Positions 1 through 12,588 of a stretch of 64,000 nucleotides of DNA are shown here, one piece after another. A program made the translations under genes and the position numbers. The notes under the pieces are model-generated. The model saw only the letters and a program-made list of their open reading frames with translations, searched no databases and was not told the origin of the DNA. Each line of letters opens with the position of its first letter. Position 1 is the stretch's first letter. Source of the stretch: Rhabditophanes sp. KR3021 (Eukaryota > Nematoda > Chromadorea > Rhabditida > Alloionematidae); the NCBI GenBank assembly GCA_963281155.1, contig CAUJLY010000006.1, positions 8,618,001 through 8,682,000 of the forward strand, read 5' to 3'.

Positions 1-650
1 GCACAGGCAAAACATGTTTATTAATACGTTTTAAAGATGGTACATTCATGAATAACAATTTCATTTCAACCGTTGGAATTGATTATAGAAACAAAATTGT
101 CGAAATGAATAACAAAAAGATTAAGCTGCAAATTTGGTAAGTTGATGTCAACAATATACAAACTCTTATATTCCAGGGATACCGCGGGCCAAGAGAGATT
201 TCGTTCAATCACGAATTCTTACTATCGAGATGCCGATGCTTTGTTGCTAGTTTTTGACGTTACTTCTAGAGATAGTTTTGATCATATCAGAGACTGGTTG
301 GCTCAAGTTGAAGACAATGCTAAGGATGAGGTTGTTGTAACCTTAGTTGGTAATAAAATTGACTTATCTGGCCAACGGAAAGTCACTTGTGATGAGGCTA
401 AATCACTAGCTGCTGTAAGTATCTCCACTTCAACCAAATTATTTTACTGTTTTAGCATTACAAAATCAATTACATTGAAACAAGTGCCAAAACTGGTCAT
501 TGTGTTGAAATGGCCTTCAACGACTTGACTAAAAAACTAATTCAAAGAGAACTCACTGGCCACAAGCCTGAATTTGACTCAACAATTGATTTAAATGCGT
601 CTTCATCAACATGGTACAGTGGAAGTTGCTGCAATGGCATGTCAAAATAA
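1..650 (+). CDS. Rab small GTPase, Rab26/Rab37 type (5' end outside window)
   Basis: Vesicle-traffic GTPase, truncated by the left edge. Three exons are seen: 3-136 (in frame), 177-414 and 456-650, with introns of 40 and 41 bp. The protein opens inside the P-loop (TGKTCLL). It then shows switch I ([12 protein letters not shown]), the switch II motif [11 protein letters not shown], the guanine-specificity motif NKID, and ETSAK. The IDYRNK and [15 protein letters not shown] stretches fit the Rab26/37 group, which works in regulated secretion and dense-core vesicle traffic; this assignment is by remembered family pattern. The C-terminus ends SCCNGMSK. The cysteine pair expected to be prenylated is therefore five residues from the end, which is further in than usual, and an alternative last exon is possible. 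Family identity is certain; the subtype is likely. Confidence 0.9.
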
Positions 651-904
651 ATTATCATGACTTATTTTATCCTTGCCCCACAAAAACTCTTTACTTCATA
701 TAATATTTATCACATTAAACTCTTATTGAAAATCTACAAAAAAAAGTTTGACTACGGGCGCGACTTTTTTTGAATTACTTTTAAACTATCAAATATTTGT
801 ACTAAAATTAGTCTTATTAATGGCCGAAGAACAACAAATTAAATATCGAACTAAATATGAAAATATTTATTAATTTGGGGAGCCATAATATGAATTAATT
901 AATA

Positions 905-2690
905 TTAGACTTTAATAGATCTCCATAATTCATAGTCCAATTTACTAATATCGTCGCAACTGACTGCATTCTCACTTTTATCAGTTTTGAATGCATTTCT
1001 TGGAATTCTTCCATAATTATCTCCTGTCATACAAATAATCGAAGCTAAGGACATGTCTTGGATGGAACGTGTTTGGCGAGTTTTAAATGTTTCCTTGTTT
1101 TCAAAGTAAAATCTGTCACTGTCGTGTAATCTTTTAAATTGTTCACTAATTGTGCAGGCGAATGTTGGTCCAACCATTGATCCTATCAAAGTTTCTTCAG
1201 TTATACCATCAAGGTACAAGTCAATATTTTCTGGATTTTTATGCAATTCGGCTACTTTTGATTTGACTGTTTCATTGCTTCCTTCTATAAAATATTAATG
1301 TATAAAAATATATGTATGATAAAGTTTTTACCATTCCATTCTCTGAAGTTTGTAATAAGTGCTAACTGGCACATTCTTCTGAACTCATTATAAGATCTCA
1401 ACCCGTGGTCTCTTCCCCTAACAATATTAACAGAAGCCAAGTCTGCTGTAGCGTCAAACAATTTCTCAGTAACTTGTTTTTCAATTCTTCGGGTTTCGAA
1501 AAAGGCCTAATGACACAGCATAAACACCAGCTCCTAACAAATCAGTAATTTTGTTTGTAGTTTGAATGAATCTAGGATTGTCAACTGTTTGAAAGTTTTC
1601 ATTCACCAAAGGATAACTATCCTATAAATATCAAATCAAGCTTTTTCGTCAATTATCTTTTTACTCCATACCGATATCATTCTGTGAAGACGAAAAGCTG
1701 TTGCGGCAAATTTATTTGAATTACTGGAATCAACATCTTGCCTGTAGCCAGTATAAGATGGTAAAAGTGAATTGATATTGCTTTCACCTATAAGTGCATG
1801 CAAAAACTAATAATAGGTGATTCGTTGAACGATTGCTCCAACTATTTTTCTTGTCTCTCGAAATGATCTTTCTATTGACCAATGTTTATTCATTGTACGA
1901 AGTTCGTTTGAGATGGTGTTATGGAGGCGAACAAAGGCAGTGTGCATTGTAACGAGTCCTAAAAATAAAGCAGGCCTGCCATCACCTGTAGACATACCAT
2001 CAAATTGATCTGCAATTGATAATGGAGGAAACTCACGACCATTAACGAGTTGTGTTTTTAGTAAATGCCCATTTTTTAGACGTTTCATATCTGGATCTGT
2101 ACTTCCATGCATCTGAAATAAATATATAAGTACATAATGTAGCAACATTAACAATAGTAAGTGATAGTTTAAAAATAAGTCAATTAAAATTTACCATTGA
2201 AGTATCAATATGCGAAGTATGTCTATTCATTTGTTCTCGCGGAACTCCATCTCTTTCATATATTGGAATACTTCTGGTAATTGGGATGCAAGGCAACAAC
2301 AATTGAGGTGTTTTTGGATCGTCTCTGGCTAATGAAACACTCACCAAATTTTCATGAACACTATTGCATGCGCAAAAGTTATCAAAATTGTTACCTGTAA
2401 TGTCATGAGAAAAGAATTGCCCAAATTGCATCCCCATTTGATTATTGTTAGTTAGAAGTTGAGTTGTTGAGGTTGAAATATTGCGAGTTACTTGCCTTGC
2501 ATTGGAGCGAAATAATTTCGATTTCCCTGCTAAATAAATACTCTATCTTCATAAAGTGGAGGAAGAAGACAAACAAAGTTGGTAAAAGAAGCTCCTCGAT
2601 TGCTTGTCAAGAAGTTGTTACAAGTTCCAACAAGTGTTCTGAATTGTTTGCGCTAACAAAGATTAAGGGAATAATTATTTGAAGGATTGT
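905..2690 (-). pseudogene. Decayed animal heme peroxidase (ShK peroxidase paralogue)
   Basis: Exon-sized blocks of a heme peroxidase can be read in order on the minus strand. They are the GTCNN start region, the distal-heme motif MQFGQFFSHD, IDTSM followed by MHGSTD, the REHN-equivalent FVRLHNTI, ASVNIVRGRDHGL, and a complete C-terminus ending LDYELWRSIKV. The frame is broken at least four times. In-frame TAG stops lie at 2653-2655 (LC-stop-RKQFRT, where the intact paralogue has Tyr) and 1807-1809 (TYY-stop-FLHALIG, where the paralogue has Glu). The frame shifts near 2529-2536 (after PLYEDRVFI) and near 1485-1497 (before IEKQVTEKLF). Splice sites between blocks are still present (for example the donor after IDTSM and an acceptor near 1622). 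The intact paralogue is at 9489-12588. Good similarity on both sides of each lesion suggests fairly recent decay. Confidence 0.85.
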
Positions 2691-3360
2691 TGCTTCCACA
2701 TCGTGTCATTTCCGACAGCCACTTTCCAACGAAGTAATTATTTGATAATTAGCAGAAGATGGCACAGATCATAATATAGTAGGATATATGAAGAAGGTAA
2801 TTTTTATTTAATTTGAAGAGAATAAATGCAATATAGTCTTCTCAATTTATAAATGTTTGATATAAGAGTTGTTGTTAAATTGATGTTGATAATTTTGTTA
2901 AATGGATATTAAAATTCATTTTTAATAAGGATTCTTATTTCCTACTATTAAATTCTTGATTAGATTAAAATTGTTCAAAATTAATTAATCGAAGAAGTTG
3001 TTAATAAAGCATGTTGCAGAATAACTAATAATGTTCTCTTTATAAACCTCATTTGATCCGTGTTAATATTATTTTACCAAACGAACCAACGTACAATCGA
3101 GTTAAATATGTTATTATTTTGATTATTTATTTACGCTTCCTTATCCGTCGTTATTGTCTCTTTTTATTCCTTTTATTAATCTCTTTCAAGATCTACATCA
3201 TGTTCTCAGGAGACGAAGAGTCATCTAAGGATTCAGGATGTATTCCTAATGAAACGAGATTCAGTCTAACTCCTGCTCACCTAGCAGATTTAACATGGCC
3301 AGCCCTATCATCCATCTGGCTTATATGACACACAAGGTAAGTTTATTATCTAATTTAATC

Positions 3361-3460
3361 TGTACATTTCGATCGCATGCCCCTTGCTGAGCCCAAACCT
3401 TGCAATTAACATTCAAATCACAACAATCCCCATTATTTTTGCAATCACGATAAGCAGCAT
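3361..3460 (-). pseudogene. ShK-domain exon remnant of the decayed peroxidase
   Basis: After a clean acceptor (CCTTAG), the minus strand reads AAYRDCKNNGDCCDLNVN, then CKVWAQQGACDRN. This aligns with the ShK exon of the intact peroxidase downstream (NGCCDQHEWCRFWASIGEC). The second half of the domain, with its last three cysteines, does not follow: the frame runs to a stop, and WMIG-like coding debris is seen nearer 3300. The position, upstream of the peroxidase blocks on the same strand, matches the exon order of the intact gene, so it most likely belongs to the same dead gene. Confidence 0.7.
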
Positions 3461-6400
3461 CTAAGGAGTTTATAGTAAAAGTTATTGCTTAACCATAAAT
3501 CATCCAAAATCAACTCACAAGTTGCTTTCTGTGTAATTAAAAGAAAAAACTGGAAACAAGCAAGCTAATGTTGTTGGTTTTAGATGATTGGGTCCCATCT
3601 AAAGTAGATTGCAATGATTATTATTAGTAATCTGTAAATTAAGAGCCACACATTATTTATTATATTATGACATTTTTACATTCTAAGATTATTACTATTA
3701 TTATATTTTAAATCGAAACAGCATGACACAACTTTCATGATCAACTACCAATAATAATACATTTATTGAGCAGGCTTAAGAAACTTAAAACTGTTTGATG
3801 ATGGTTTTCTTTTTCCAAGATAATAAAATTAATAAGCTAGTAACAATTGCATTAAAATTATAAATATAGTCAATGTCATTGGTACTATTTGGAGAATGTT
3901 AAGACGTACTGTTTATGTCAGACAACAAAAAAGCCCTAAACTTAGATGATATCAATTTGATTAGCAAGAAGATTGATGTCAACAAATTACCTAAAAAATT
4001 AATTTGGTGCTCACTAATAAAACTGAGTGGAATGTATGACATACATGGGCAATCAATTGTTAAAATTTAAAGATTCTAAAACAGTATTAGGTAAATGGGA
4101 AGTTTAGTGTAATTATTGTTTGTTAAGGAAGTAGTAAAAAAATTTGACTAACAAACATTTCAATAGATTTTGACTAGATTAGAGGGTGAATGGTTTGATG
4201 TCAATTAATATATTACTTTATCATCTTTTTAAAGTGCCTTTTGTTTAAATTTGATGTTGTTTTGATATAGGCATATTTTCGAAGGTACTTAAATTTGTTT
4301 TGCTTTTGATTGTCTCCATAATAAATTGCTTTGATTGAAGGATTATTTTATGAAATAATGATAATGTTTTATCCCTGCATTTGTGTACATTATTGTACAT
4401 TTATTCTCCCCACTCTCAAAATTCAGTATCACGTAATCTTTCATCAAAAAAATATATCTTAAGTTTTGGAAACCAAAGCAGTGAACCGAAACGGTCAAGC
4501 TTTGTCATTTTCTTTTATTTCACAATGCATAAAACGAAATCTTTTTGGTAAATTTTGATCTAAACATTGAGTTTAAGAAAAACAAAAAATGACGCATATT
4601 ATTTTTACAGGAAATTAAATAACACTTCATTGTATTAGAACAATATTATTTATTATTTCAAAGAAAAAATGACAATTTATGTCAATCTTTATTTCTAGAC
4701 GTTGATGTTATTGTTAGCTTTAATTTGTATTTTGGTAAAAACAGAAAAGTAAAAATACCTTCAATAAAAAGATTTAGTTCTTGTCATTTATATTCTATTT
4801 TGAATAAGTTTTAATAGTTAAAGAAAGTGAAACAGTTTGAGAATGATTTGATTTGATATATTGTTCAGGTGAAAAGTCACTGCAAATTCCTAAATCTGAC
4901 CGAGGTTATAAATTCAGGTTTTAGGTAACATTATATGAACAGCATTATCATCTTTGTGGCATTAACCTTTGATAATGATCCAGTTAATAGGAGATACATG
5001 TTTCAACCTGATGTTATCATAAACATTCTTTCCTTTTACCTCGAACGCTAACAACTTTACCGCATGCCACTGAGTTAGCAAGTTGGTGAAAAGAGTTGAC
5101 GAATTTTTTACAAAAAATGGGATAACATTTAACAAATTACACACAATCAAGTTTTAACTCACTTCCAAAGCAATATCAAACTAACATTTGTATACACTTA
5201 CTTTGATACGTCTACCCCATACTTATTTATACTTATTAGGTTAAATCGTATTTTCACATAAAACGAAGACACCTCGACACCAACATCATGATTCTATTAC
5301 CTTCTTAACACTTTGTCGACCAGTCATAGGTGATATTAACGAATGAGATCAACTCCAAAATCAACTTTTAAACACCAATTGCTAATAATTTAGTTTAATT
5401 GTGCATACATCTATTTTTGACACATATTTCAAAATTAGCAAAAAAATAACACGAGAAGCTTGTTCGACGCAGCTGTTTGATGTTTTAATGATTCTTATGA
5501 AATTAGGCTAACTTTAATGGTTTTATCTAATTTATATGTTTTTTTAATTTGACAAGAATTTGTCTGATGCTGAAATAAACAAAAGATTAATTTGTATACA
5601 CAATGGTTTGGGTTGAAGTTATGACGCACCATTCTATTGTCCAGAGGTAAAAAAATTATTTGATAAACAGCCAACGAAAAGATTATGTCATCAAACGTGT
5701 AACAATGAAAAGGAGTACATTTATCACAAACATTTTCTAATTACCCATTTTTAACCATAATTGGCGGAAGGATCACTACACAAAAGGATATGTTAAACCA
5801 TTTAAGTTTGTGATAATCAACTTGTTTACTAAAAAAGAAACACTTCTGTCGTATTATTGATAAATTGTTGAAGAAGGATCATGTGTGCAGTAGAATTATA
5901 TATTATATTAATGTTGTAGTATGTATATTAAAAAATCGAATACCAATATTTGATTGCGTCATTAACTATATATACGCAACATCACTTTTAATTTTGCAAA
6001 TTTATGTGTATTCGGGCAGATGCAACCCTGTTGATGCCTATTTAAATTTTTTGAATATTTTCCAATTACTCAGCTTAAATACGGAATGTTTGTTTGGTTC
6101 CAATCTGAGGTTAAAGGAAATGGGTGACAAGTCAAATTCCTGCTTAACTTAATGAAGATGTCCGAAGGTTAAACGTTTTAATCTAAATTTCAACACATCA
6201 AGAATTAATTATCCTTTCCTGAACAATCCAAATAAACAAGATAATCATCAAATAACAATTTATTTCAACTAATCACACTCACTTAAATAATCAGTTTTAG
6301 GTAATATCAAGAAGGCAGCTTTGATTCATCTATCTAATTAAAATTTAAAAGTAAAATTCTGTATTAGCTCTGAGCAATATATCATTTTTGTATAGTTCCC

Positions 6401-9400
6401 TTATTTGATTAGTTTTGTATTTGTAAAATCCTCTGCAAAAATGTTCATTGAAATAAAATGCTCTTATACTTAGTTGAATATATCTTATTATACCTGACCA
6501 CTTTTGATTTTAATCCAAAGCTATTATTTCGAAATACATCTTTATTTTTTACAATCCTTCGCATCATGAACTTTTATAAATTGAAAATCTATTTTGGATT
6601 TGTTTTGCTATATCTACTTTCCATTACTATTTAGATATGAATATTTTTTATCCGTCCATCATTTTTTTATTAAAAGGGTAAGAATTTTCAATTTTATAAT
6701 TAACGTATAATTGAATGAAATGGAGTGAATTTCTAAGTCTTAATTCATTGCTAATATCACAAAGCGTAGAAGATACCATAAAAAATCGTATATGCATATA
6801 TATCCTTATATTATTTTAAAATGTTCATTTAAGTACACAATTGAGTGAGAGACCTTTGAGTGAATGGTAAAAGAGACAAATTCACCTTGAAATTGGTTCA
6901 ATAAGCAGTAAATTTCGTTTCTTATTCCTCACTAATAACTCTTTTTACGTAACCATACCAAAATTTGTATCTTTATTTCAAACGCTTTTTAATATTGCAA
7001 ATAAATTTTTTGATTAGCTTATTTATAAATGTTTGTGTTAACTCTTTTTTGTTCCAAATATTCATATATTCATGCATTAACATCTTTATATGATCATGGT
7101 CTTTAGAATCAAAAATTATTTTAATTAATGTACAAACTTTTTCTTTGATTTGTCAAGCTATATGGTACGTCATATTTATCAAATTACACCCAACCGTCTT
7201 GATTTTCCTTATTTAGCCTTCTTGCTGAAATTTGTCAAAGACTAGCTTCGTGATCATATTGTCAATTTGTGGTGGTAGTGTGCCGCTCCAATAAAACAAG
7301 TCTACCTTTGTTAAGCCTTGAACTTTAAAATAATTTACGTAATCATAATTTTGTGTCAACTCTTAACTTAATGTATGATTTTTTGGTAAGTGGTACCAAC
7401 AACACATTCTTGTGCGGTGTCAAACATGACACAGGAATCTTGCTTAATCTAAAACATGACAACTACTCGCCTCCAAACCTATCCTGCACACCTCAAAACA
7501 AGCTTTTCCTACTTTTTGTATCTTATTGACACAAGTTTAACAGAGGAGCCACAATATTATTATCATTAAATCAACCTCTTCTCCTTGATACCCTTTAACC
7601 TTTTTTAGTTACCTCTAGCTATCTATCTCTCTTTTTATTACAGTATTAGGGAAAGGAGAAGTGTAAGCGATATCAAAAGCATGCACATTAGAGATATTAA
7701 CATGTTAAGGCGTGTGAGTTTCCATCTTATCTGTGTTGAAAAAATATATATACTCCGTTTGAAGCTAGTATATATTAACTTAATATTATATTGTCTCCAA
7801 GTTCCTATCACCTAACCAAAAAGTTTAGATAAGGTTAGTGATAGCATATACCAAGTATCGCCAGGTAGTTTAGGTTGGGGTTGGGCTTGAAGGGTAAAAG
7901 GTATTGGAACATAGTAGGTGTGGATAAAAAACATATTTTGTTGCTTTTTAATTTAAAATATCTTGTTTTCTTTCAAACCAGGCTATAGAAAGGAGTTTCT
8001 TGCCGACTGAAAGTTAGCATATTTGACTGTTAATTTGGAAGTCACCTTACTTTTATAATGCCAAACTATCAATATATTTTGTATCTTTTTTGCTAATAAG
8101 AAGTTCGTTTATAATTCATTCAAATGAATTGCATATAAAGCCTATTATACTTCACATATTTACAAACATTCTTTATAATATTTCTAGTCTTTCAATTTTT
8201 CCTCTTGCCATTAAAGGTATGATTAGTGAACTTCCGTCTACATTGGCTACATGCAAATATTTATTTACCTATATTCATAATCAATCATATTTTTTGTAAC
8301 TCCTTATAGTCTATAAAAAATATATTTGATACTTTCTTTTTGCATGGAATGCTTTATATAAAACAAGCTTTAAACAGCCATCTTCTATATTGCTCATTCA
8401 ATCAACTTTTCATTAAACTATCATGTGCACATGGAGAACATTAATATATGTATCTTTTGAATGGTGAATACTACTACCTTGAACCAGATAACAAGCATAC
8501 ATTTCACAAGTTTTGAGCTTTACATCCCATCCATACCACACCATCTCTTTTTTAAACCAAAAACACATATAATATCTTTTGACACACAATTTCCTCTTCT
8601 AAATTACTTTGATTGCTTATTTTTTAGGATCTATTAATATTGATATTATTATGTCTTTGAATTGTCGTGTATATGTAATTTAGTTATATTATATTACTTT
8701 TATTATACTTTTACTGTGTAAGCATGATCAGTACTTTTGGTTATTACGTCTACATATTTGAAGGAAACTTTTCATAACTAAATAACCTTAAGGTCGAAGC
8801 GCAAAAAAGGTTTAAATTTGGATAAGGTTGTAATAGGTGCGTATGTTTGGAATAAATAATTACTTTATTTGATTGTCGTTGAAAAGACATTTATTCAAAT
8901 AGACAATAATTGATAAACTTCTTGATGTATTGCAACAGTTAGACATATTTAGTTTCTATTTTTGGCAACTTTCTTACAAGATCATACACATTTATCTTGA
9001 TCACCCTCGTCATATTATTTTAACATGTTCAACAAACCATTGTCGTCATCTTCAAAAATGGTAATAATTAATCATTCTTCTTGATTCGTTAAACTGAAAC
9101 GAAACGTTAAAGTCTCTGCCAAGATTCGGCTATGTGGAAAGTAATAACTAAAATTCCCTGCACTCCTGTCCTTGAAGACACAAATATATGCAAATACCTT
9201 GTAGATTTTTTATCTCCAACTTAATTACCGTTTATCTTTTCTCTTCCCTTGTTTGATCTTCTTCTTGACTGACAAAAATTTGCATTACACATCTTTAGCG
9301 GGCGAGTTTCTCTTTCACCAAAAAAAGACAAACTTATGGTGTCTTGATTCACATAATATCATATATTCATCATGTACTACTACCCATATCACTTATTAAA

Positions 9401-9488
9401 AAATCCTTTTTTGTGTCTTTATAAGTTAATAGTCAAAGAAATTATGTATGATAATAGACAAACCTTTATAGATAATAAAATATAGATC
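3461..9488. other. 6-kb AT-rich spacer between the two peroxidase copies, no gene recognised
   Basis: Open frames here are short, lack family resemblance and have AT-driven composition. No tRNA, SL RNA, or splice-bounded exon was found. A less AT-rich patch near 7390-7510 and 7840-7910 has no coding signal I can support. The spacer separates two divergently transcribed peroxidase genes and presumably holds their upstream regions. Confidence 0.6.
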
Positions 9489-12400
9489 ATGAAAAAAAGT
9501 CTGTTATTTTTATTGGTTTTGTCACTGTATACAGGTAAGATTTATTACCGACTAGGAAACAAGAATTCGAACCAAAAAATACTATTTTTCAGGTCTTACT
9601 ACATCGCAGCTATCACCACCAAAAACGACAAATTTTAAATGCATAGCAAATGGCTGTTGCGATCAACATGAATGGTGCCGTTTCTGGGCATCCATTGGGG
9701 AATGCCGCTCCAATGCTGATTGGATGGTGGTTAATTGTCAATTAGCTTGTAATACATGCAGTGAACCAATGCGTAAGTTGAAGCCCAGCAAATATTTCAT
9801 AATATGCCTATCAAATAACCAAATACTTTGGTTAATCTTCTTCTTTGTGTCACCATTTGTGAATGTTGTAATTAATAATATGTTACGGACATTGAAAATA
9901 AGAGCATAAAAATGAAATAATTGTTTTTGAAGATAATAAGTTTGCGACAATCCAATTAACGGGTTTACAAACAATAGAATAAATTAGATGAATAGATGCA
10001 TCAATTCTAAATTATAATAATAACAATACTTTTGTGCATTATTTTGATTTATCATCTTTAACGTTTATTTTTAGCTGCTGAGACTCCCAAAGTAGAACCT
10101 GCATCAGGAGCACAATCAACTGGACCTGTGCCGTTGTCAGGAGGTTCTGGAAACTGCAATGCCATTAAGGCTGCTCCAGCAAATGCTGCCGAAGCTCTGA
10201 TGAAGGACGGTCTAGTCAACCCAGTCGAAGACATCTCATCAAGAGTTCTATTATCCATTGACGACATCACACGATCTGTCCCAACTGGATGTGTTCCTCA
10301 GGTAATAATTGTGAATATTATTTATTAATCACTTCTTTTGCAGCTTGCATCCTCTGATTGCCAAAGATCCCTATGCTATCATTTATCATACAGATCATTC
10401 GATGGAACATGTAATAATTTTAATAAACCACTAGTTGGAGCAGCTTTCCGACAATACTTAAGGTATATAGTTTGATCATTAAATGATTCTAGTTGTCTAA
10501 TCATTTATCATGTCTCTCAATTGTTCTTTTCAGAATTCTTCCAGCTGAATATGATGGAGGAAGTATGGGAGAACCAGTTGGTAAGTGTTCCGTGATTAAT
10601 GTTTTCGGCTTGTGACAGAGCTTCTTCTCTCCTGGCTGATTAATCATTTATGTCATCATTATCACTTTACTTTTTCAACCACATTTATGTGAAACGTTGT
10701 CTGTCTTTCTTTAGGTCGTGTCTTTTCAAAAACAAATTTCAACTTTGTCTTTATCATAGTTTTTGGGGTTTAGTAGTAGTAATGTTGTAGCTGTGATCGA
10801 GTTCTCGTTTTTTACCATTAACGCACTGGACACATCTACTACCTATTTTGTTTATAATAGTGATAGTTAAAAAAGCTGATATTACGTAATATCAATGTAA
10901 CGTCAATGTTTATGTTTGTTTGTTAAATAACATGTGTTTGAAAAGGAAAATGATCTACCTAAAACTGGTAATCAAAAATTGATGTTTGCTTTAAATGAAA
11001 CAATTAACACAAATTAGGAACAATTCATTAAGTGTATTTTGTCTTTATAGCGTCCCTTAAGGAAACAAGACCTTCACCCCGTGAAACATGCCGACTTTTA
11101 TTGTCTTCGGCTCAAGTGGTAACTCATGACAAATTCAATACAATTATGATGCAATTTGGACAGTTTATTTCCCATGACATGTCTAAGACAACTCTTCAAC
11201 CAACATCTCAATGCCCAAGTTGTAATCCCGTGGCCTCAAAGTGCATTCCTGTCAAAATTAATGCCAAAGACGGAAATGAAAACTTCAAGACACGTGGGTG
11301 TTTAAAAATCTCAAGATCTGCACCTGTGTGTGGTACAGGAACAACCATTCCAAGACAACAATTGAATGAAAATTCTGGATTTATTGATGCTTCTCAGATT
11401 TATGGTTCCTCATCTAAGGATCTTCACAAATTCAGAGATGGAAGATCAGGCTTCCTCAAAATGACTACTTTCCAAAACAAAATGTTTCTTCCATTTGATA
11501 CATCAAGGTGTACTTCTGCTACTAGTTGTGCCGCTTCTTTCGCTGCTGGAGACATTAGAGTTAACCTTTTCACTGGACTTGCTTCATTGCATATTTTGTT
11601 TGCAAGAGAACATAATAGAGTCGCTAGATCATTACAGGCTCTTAATCCAGGATGGTCTGGTGATAGAGTTTTTCAAGAATCAAGAAAGATTGTTGGTGGT
11701 ATCTTGCAAGCTATTATTTATCAGGAATATTTACCTAAGATTCTCGGATCCGCTACTGCTTCGGTTTTAGGATCTTATGGAGGTTACAATCCAGAAATAG
11801 ATCCAACTGTTGCCAATGTATTTGTTACTGCTGGCTTTAGATTCGGGCATGGTATGATTCAAGAATCATTCAAAAGAATTGATGCAAATGGCCAAACTAT
11901 TCCACAAGGACCCATGAATTTCGGAGATGGAGTTTTCAAGTCAGCCAAGATTCTCTTCGAAGGTGGAATCGATCCCTTATTAAGAGGAATGATGCTAACA
12001 CCCGTAAAAAGACCACATAGAATGACGCCTGCAATTACGGAAAGAATGTTCGGAAGTACAGATCTTGGTTCAGTAAATATCCAAAGAGGAAGAGAACACG
12101 GAATTCCTAGTTACAACAAATGGAGAGCCTTCTGTGGTGGGTCCACTGCATCTACCTTTGAAGATTTCAAAGACCATATTCTTGACAAAAATGTTAGACA
12201 GGCTCTTGGCAAAACTTATGGCAATCCAGATGAAGTTGATCTTTATGTTGGCGCTATGCTTGAAGATCCAGTTGTCGGTGGTTTAGTAGGCTCAACATTA
12301 GCTTGTATTGTTGGAAATCAATTTAAAAGATCCAGAGATGGAGATAGGTTAGTTTAAAGATTAAATACAATTATTGAAATGCCTGTTTACAGATTTTTCT

Positions 12401-12588
12401 ACGAAAACCCGGGTATATTCACTGCTGAGCAACTTGTTGAAATTAAAGCTCAATCATTGGCACGAATTCTTTGCGACAATGGAGATAGTTTCCAAACAGT
12501 TGCAGCAGATGCTTTCACAGTGCCTACGGGCGGCATGACACCTTGCTCTCAAATACGTCCATTAAATTTACAAAAATGGAAGGAGTAA
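9489..12588 (+). CDS. Secreted ShK-domain animal heme peroxidase
   Basis: Seven exons: 9489-9534, 9593-9772, 10075-10301, 10344-10462, 10534-10580, 11051-12347, 12393-12588. Together they give 703 residues in one frame. The start ATG opens a signal peptide (MKKSLLFLLVLSLYTG). A complete ShK domain follows (CCDQHEWC, WASIGEC, DWMVVNCQLACNTC). The peroxidase domain begins at SFDGTCNN and shows MQFGQFISHD (distal histidine), IDASQIYGSS, AREHNRVAR, FRFGHGMIQ (proximal histidine), LGSVNIQRGREHGIPSYN, and the Cys-rich end. In C. elegans this architecture (SKPO and MLT-7) acts at the cuticle, in tyrosine cross-linking or defence; the same role here is inferred. All key heme residues are present. The 470-bp fifth intron is unusually long for this window. 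Confidence 0.95.

Noticed and set aside
3053..3328. Plus-strand 91-codon frame
   Set aside because: No ATG at its start, and the DNA is better explained as debris of the minus-strand ShK/peroxidase pseudogene.
4828..4845. CAGTTTGAG resembling the end of a spliced leader
   Set aside because: No GGTTTAA start, no GT donor after it, and no Sm site nearby.
10058..10270. Minus-strand open frame over the peroxidase exon
   Set aside because: It is the shadow of the Ala/Pro-rich peroxidase exon 3 on the opposite strand.
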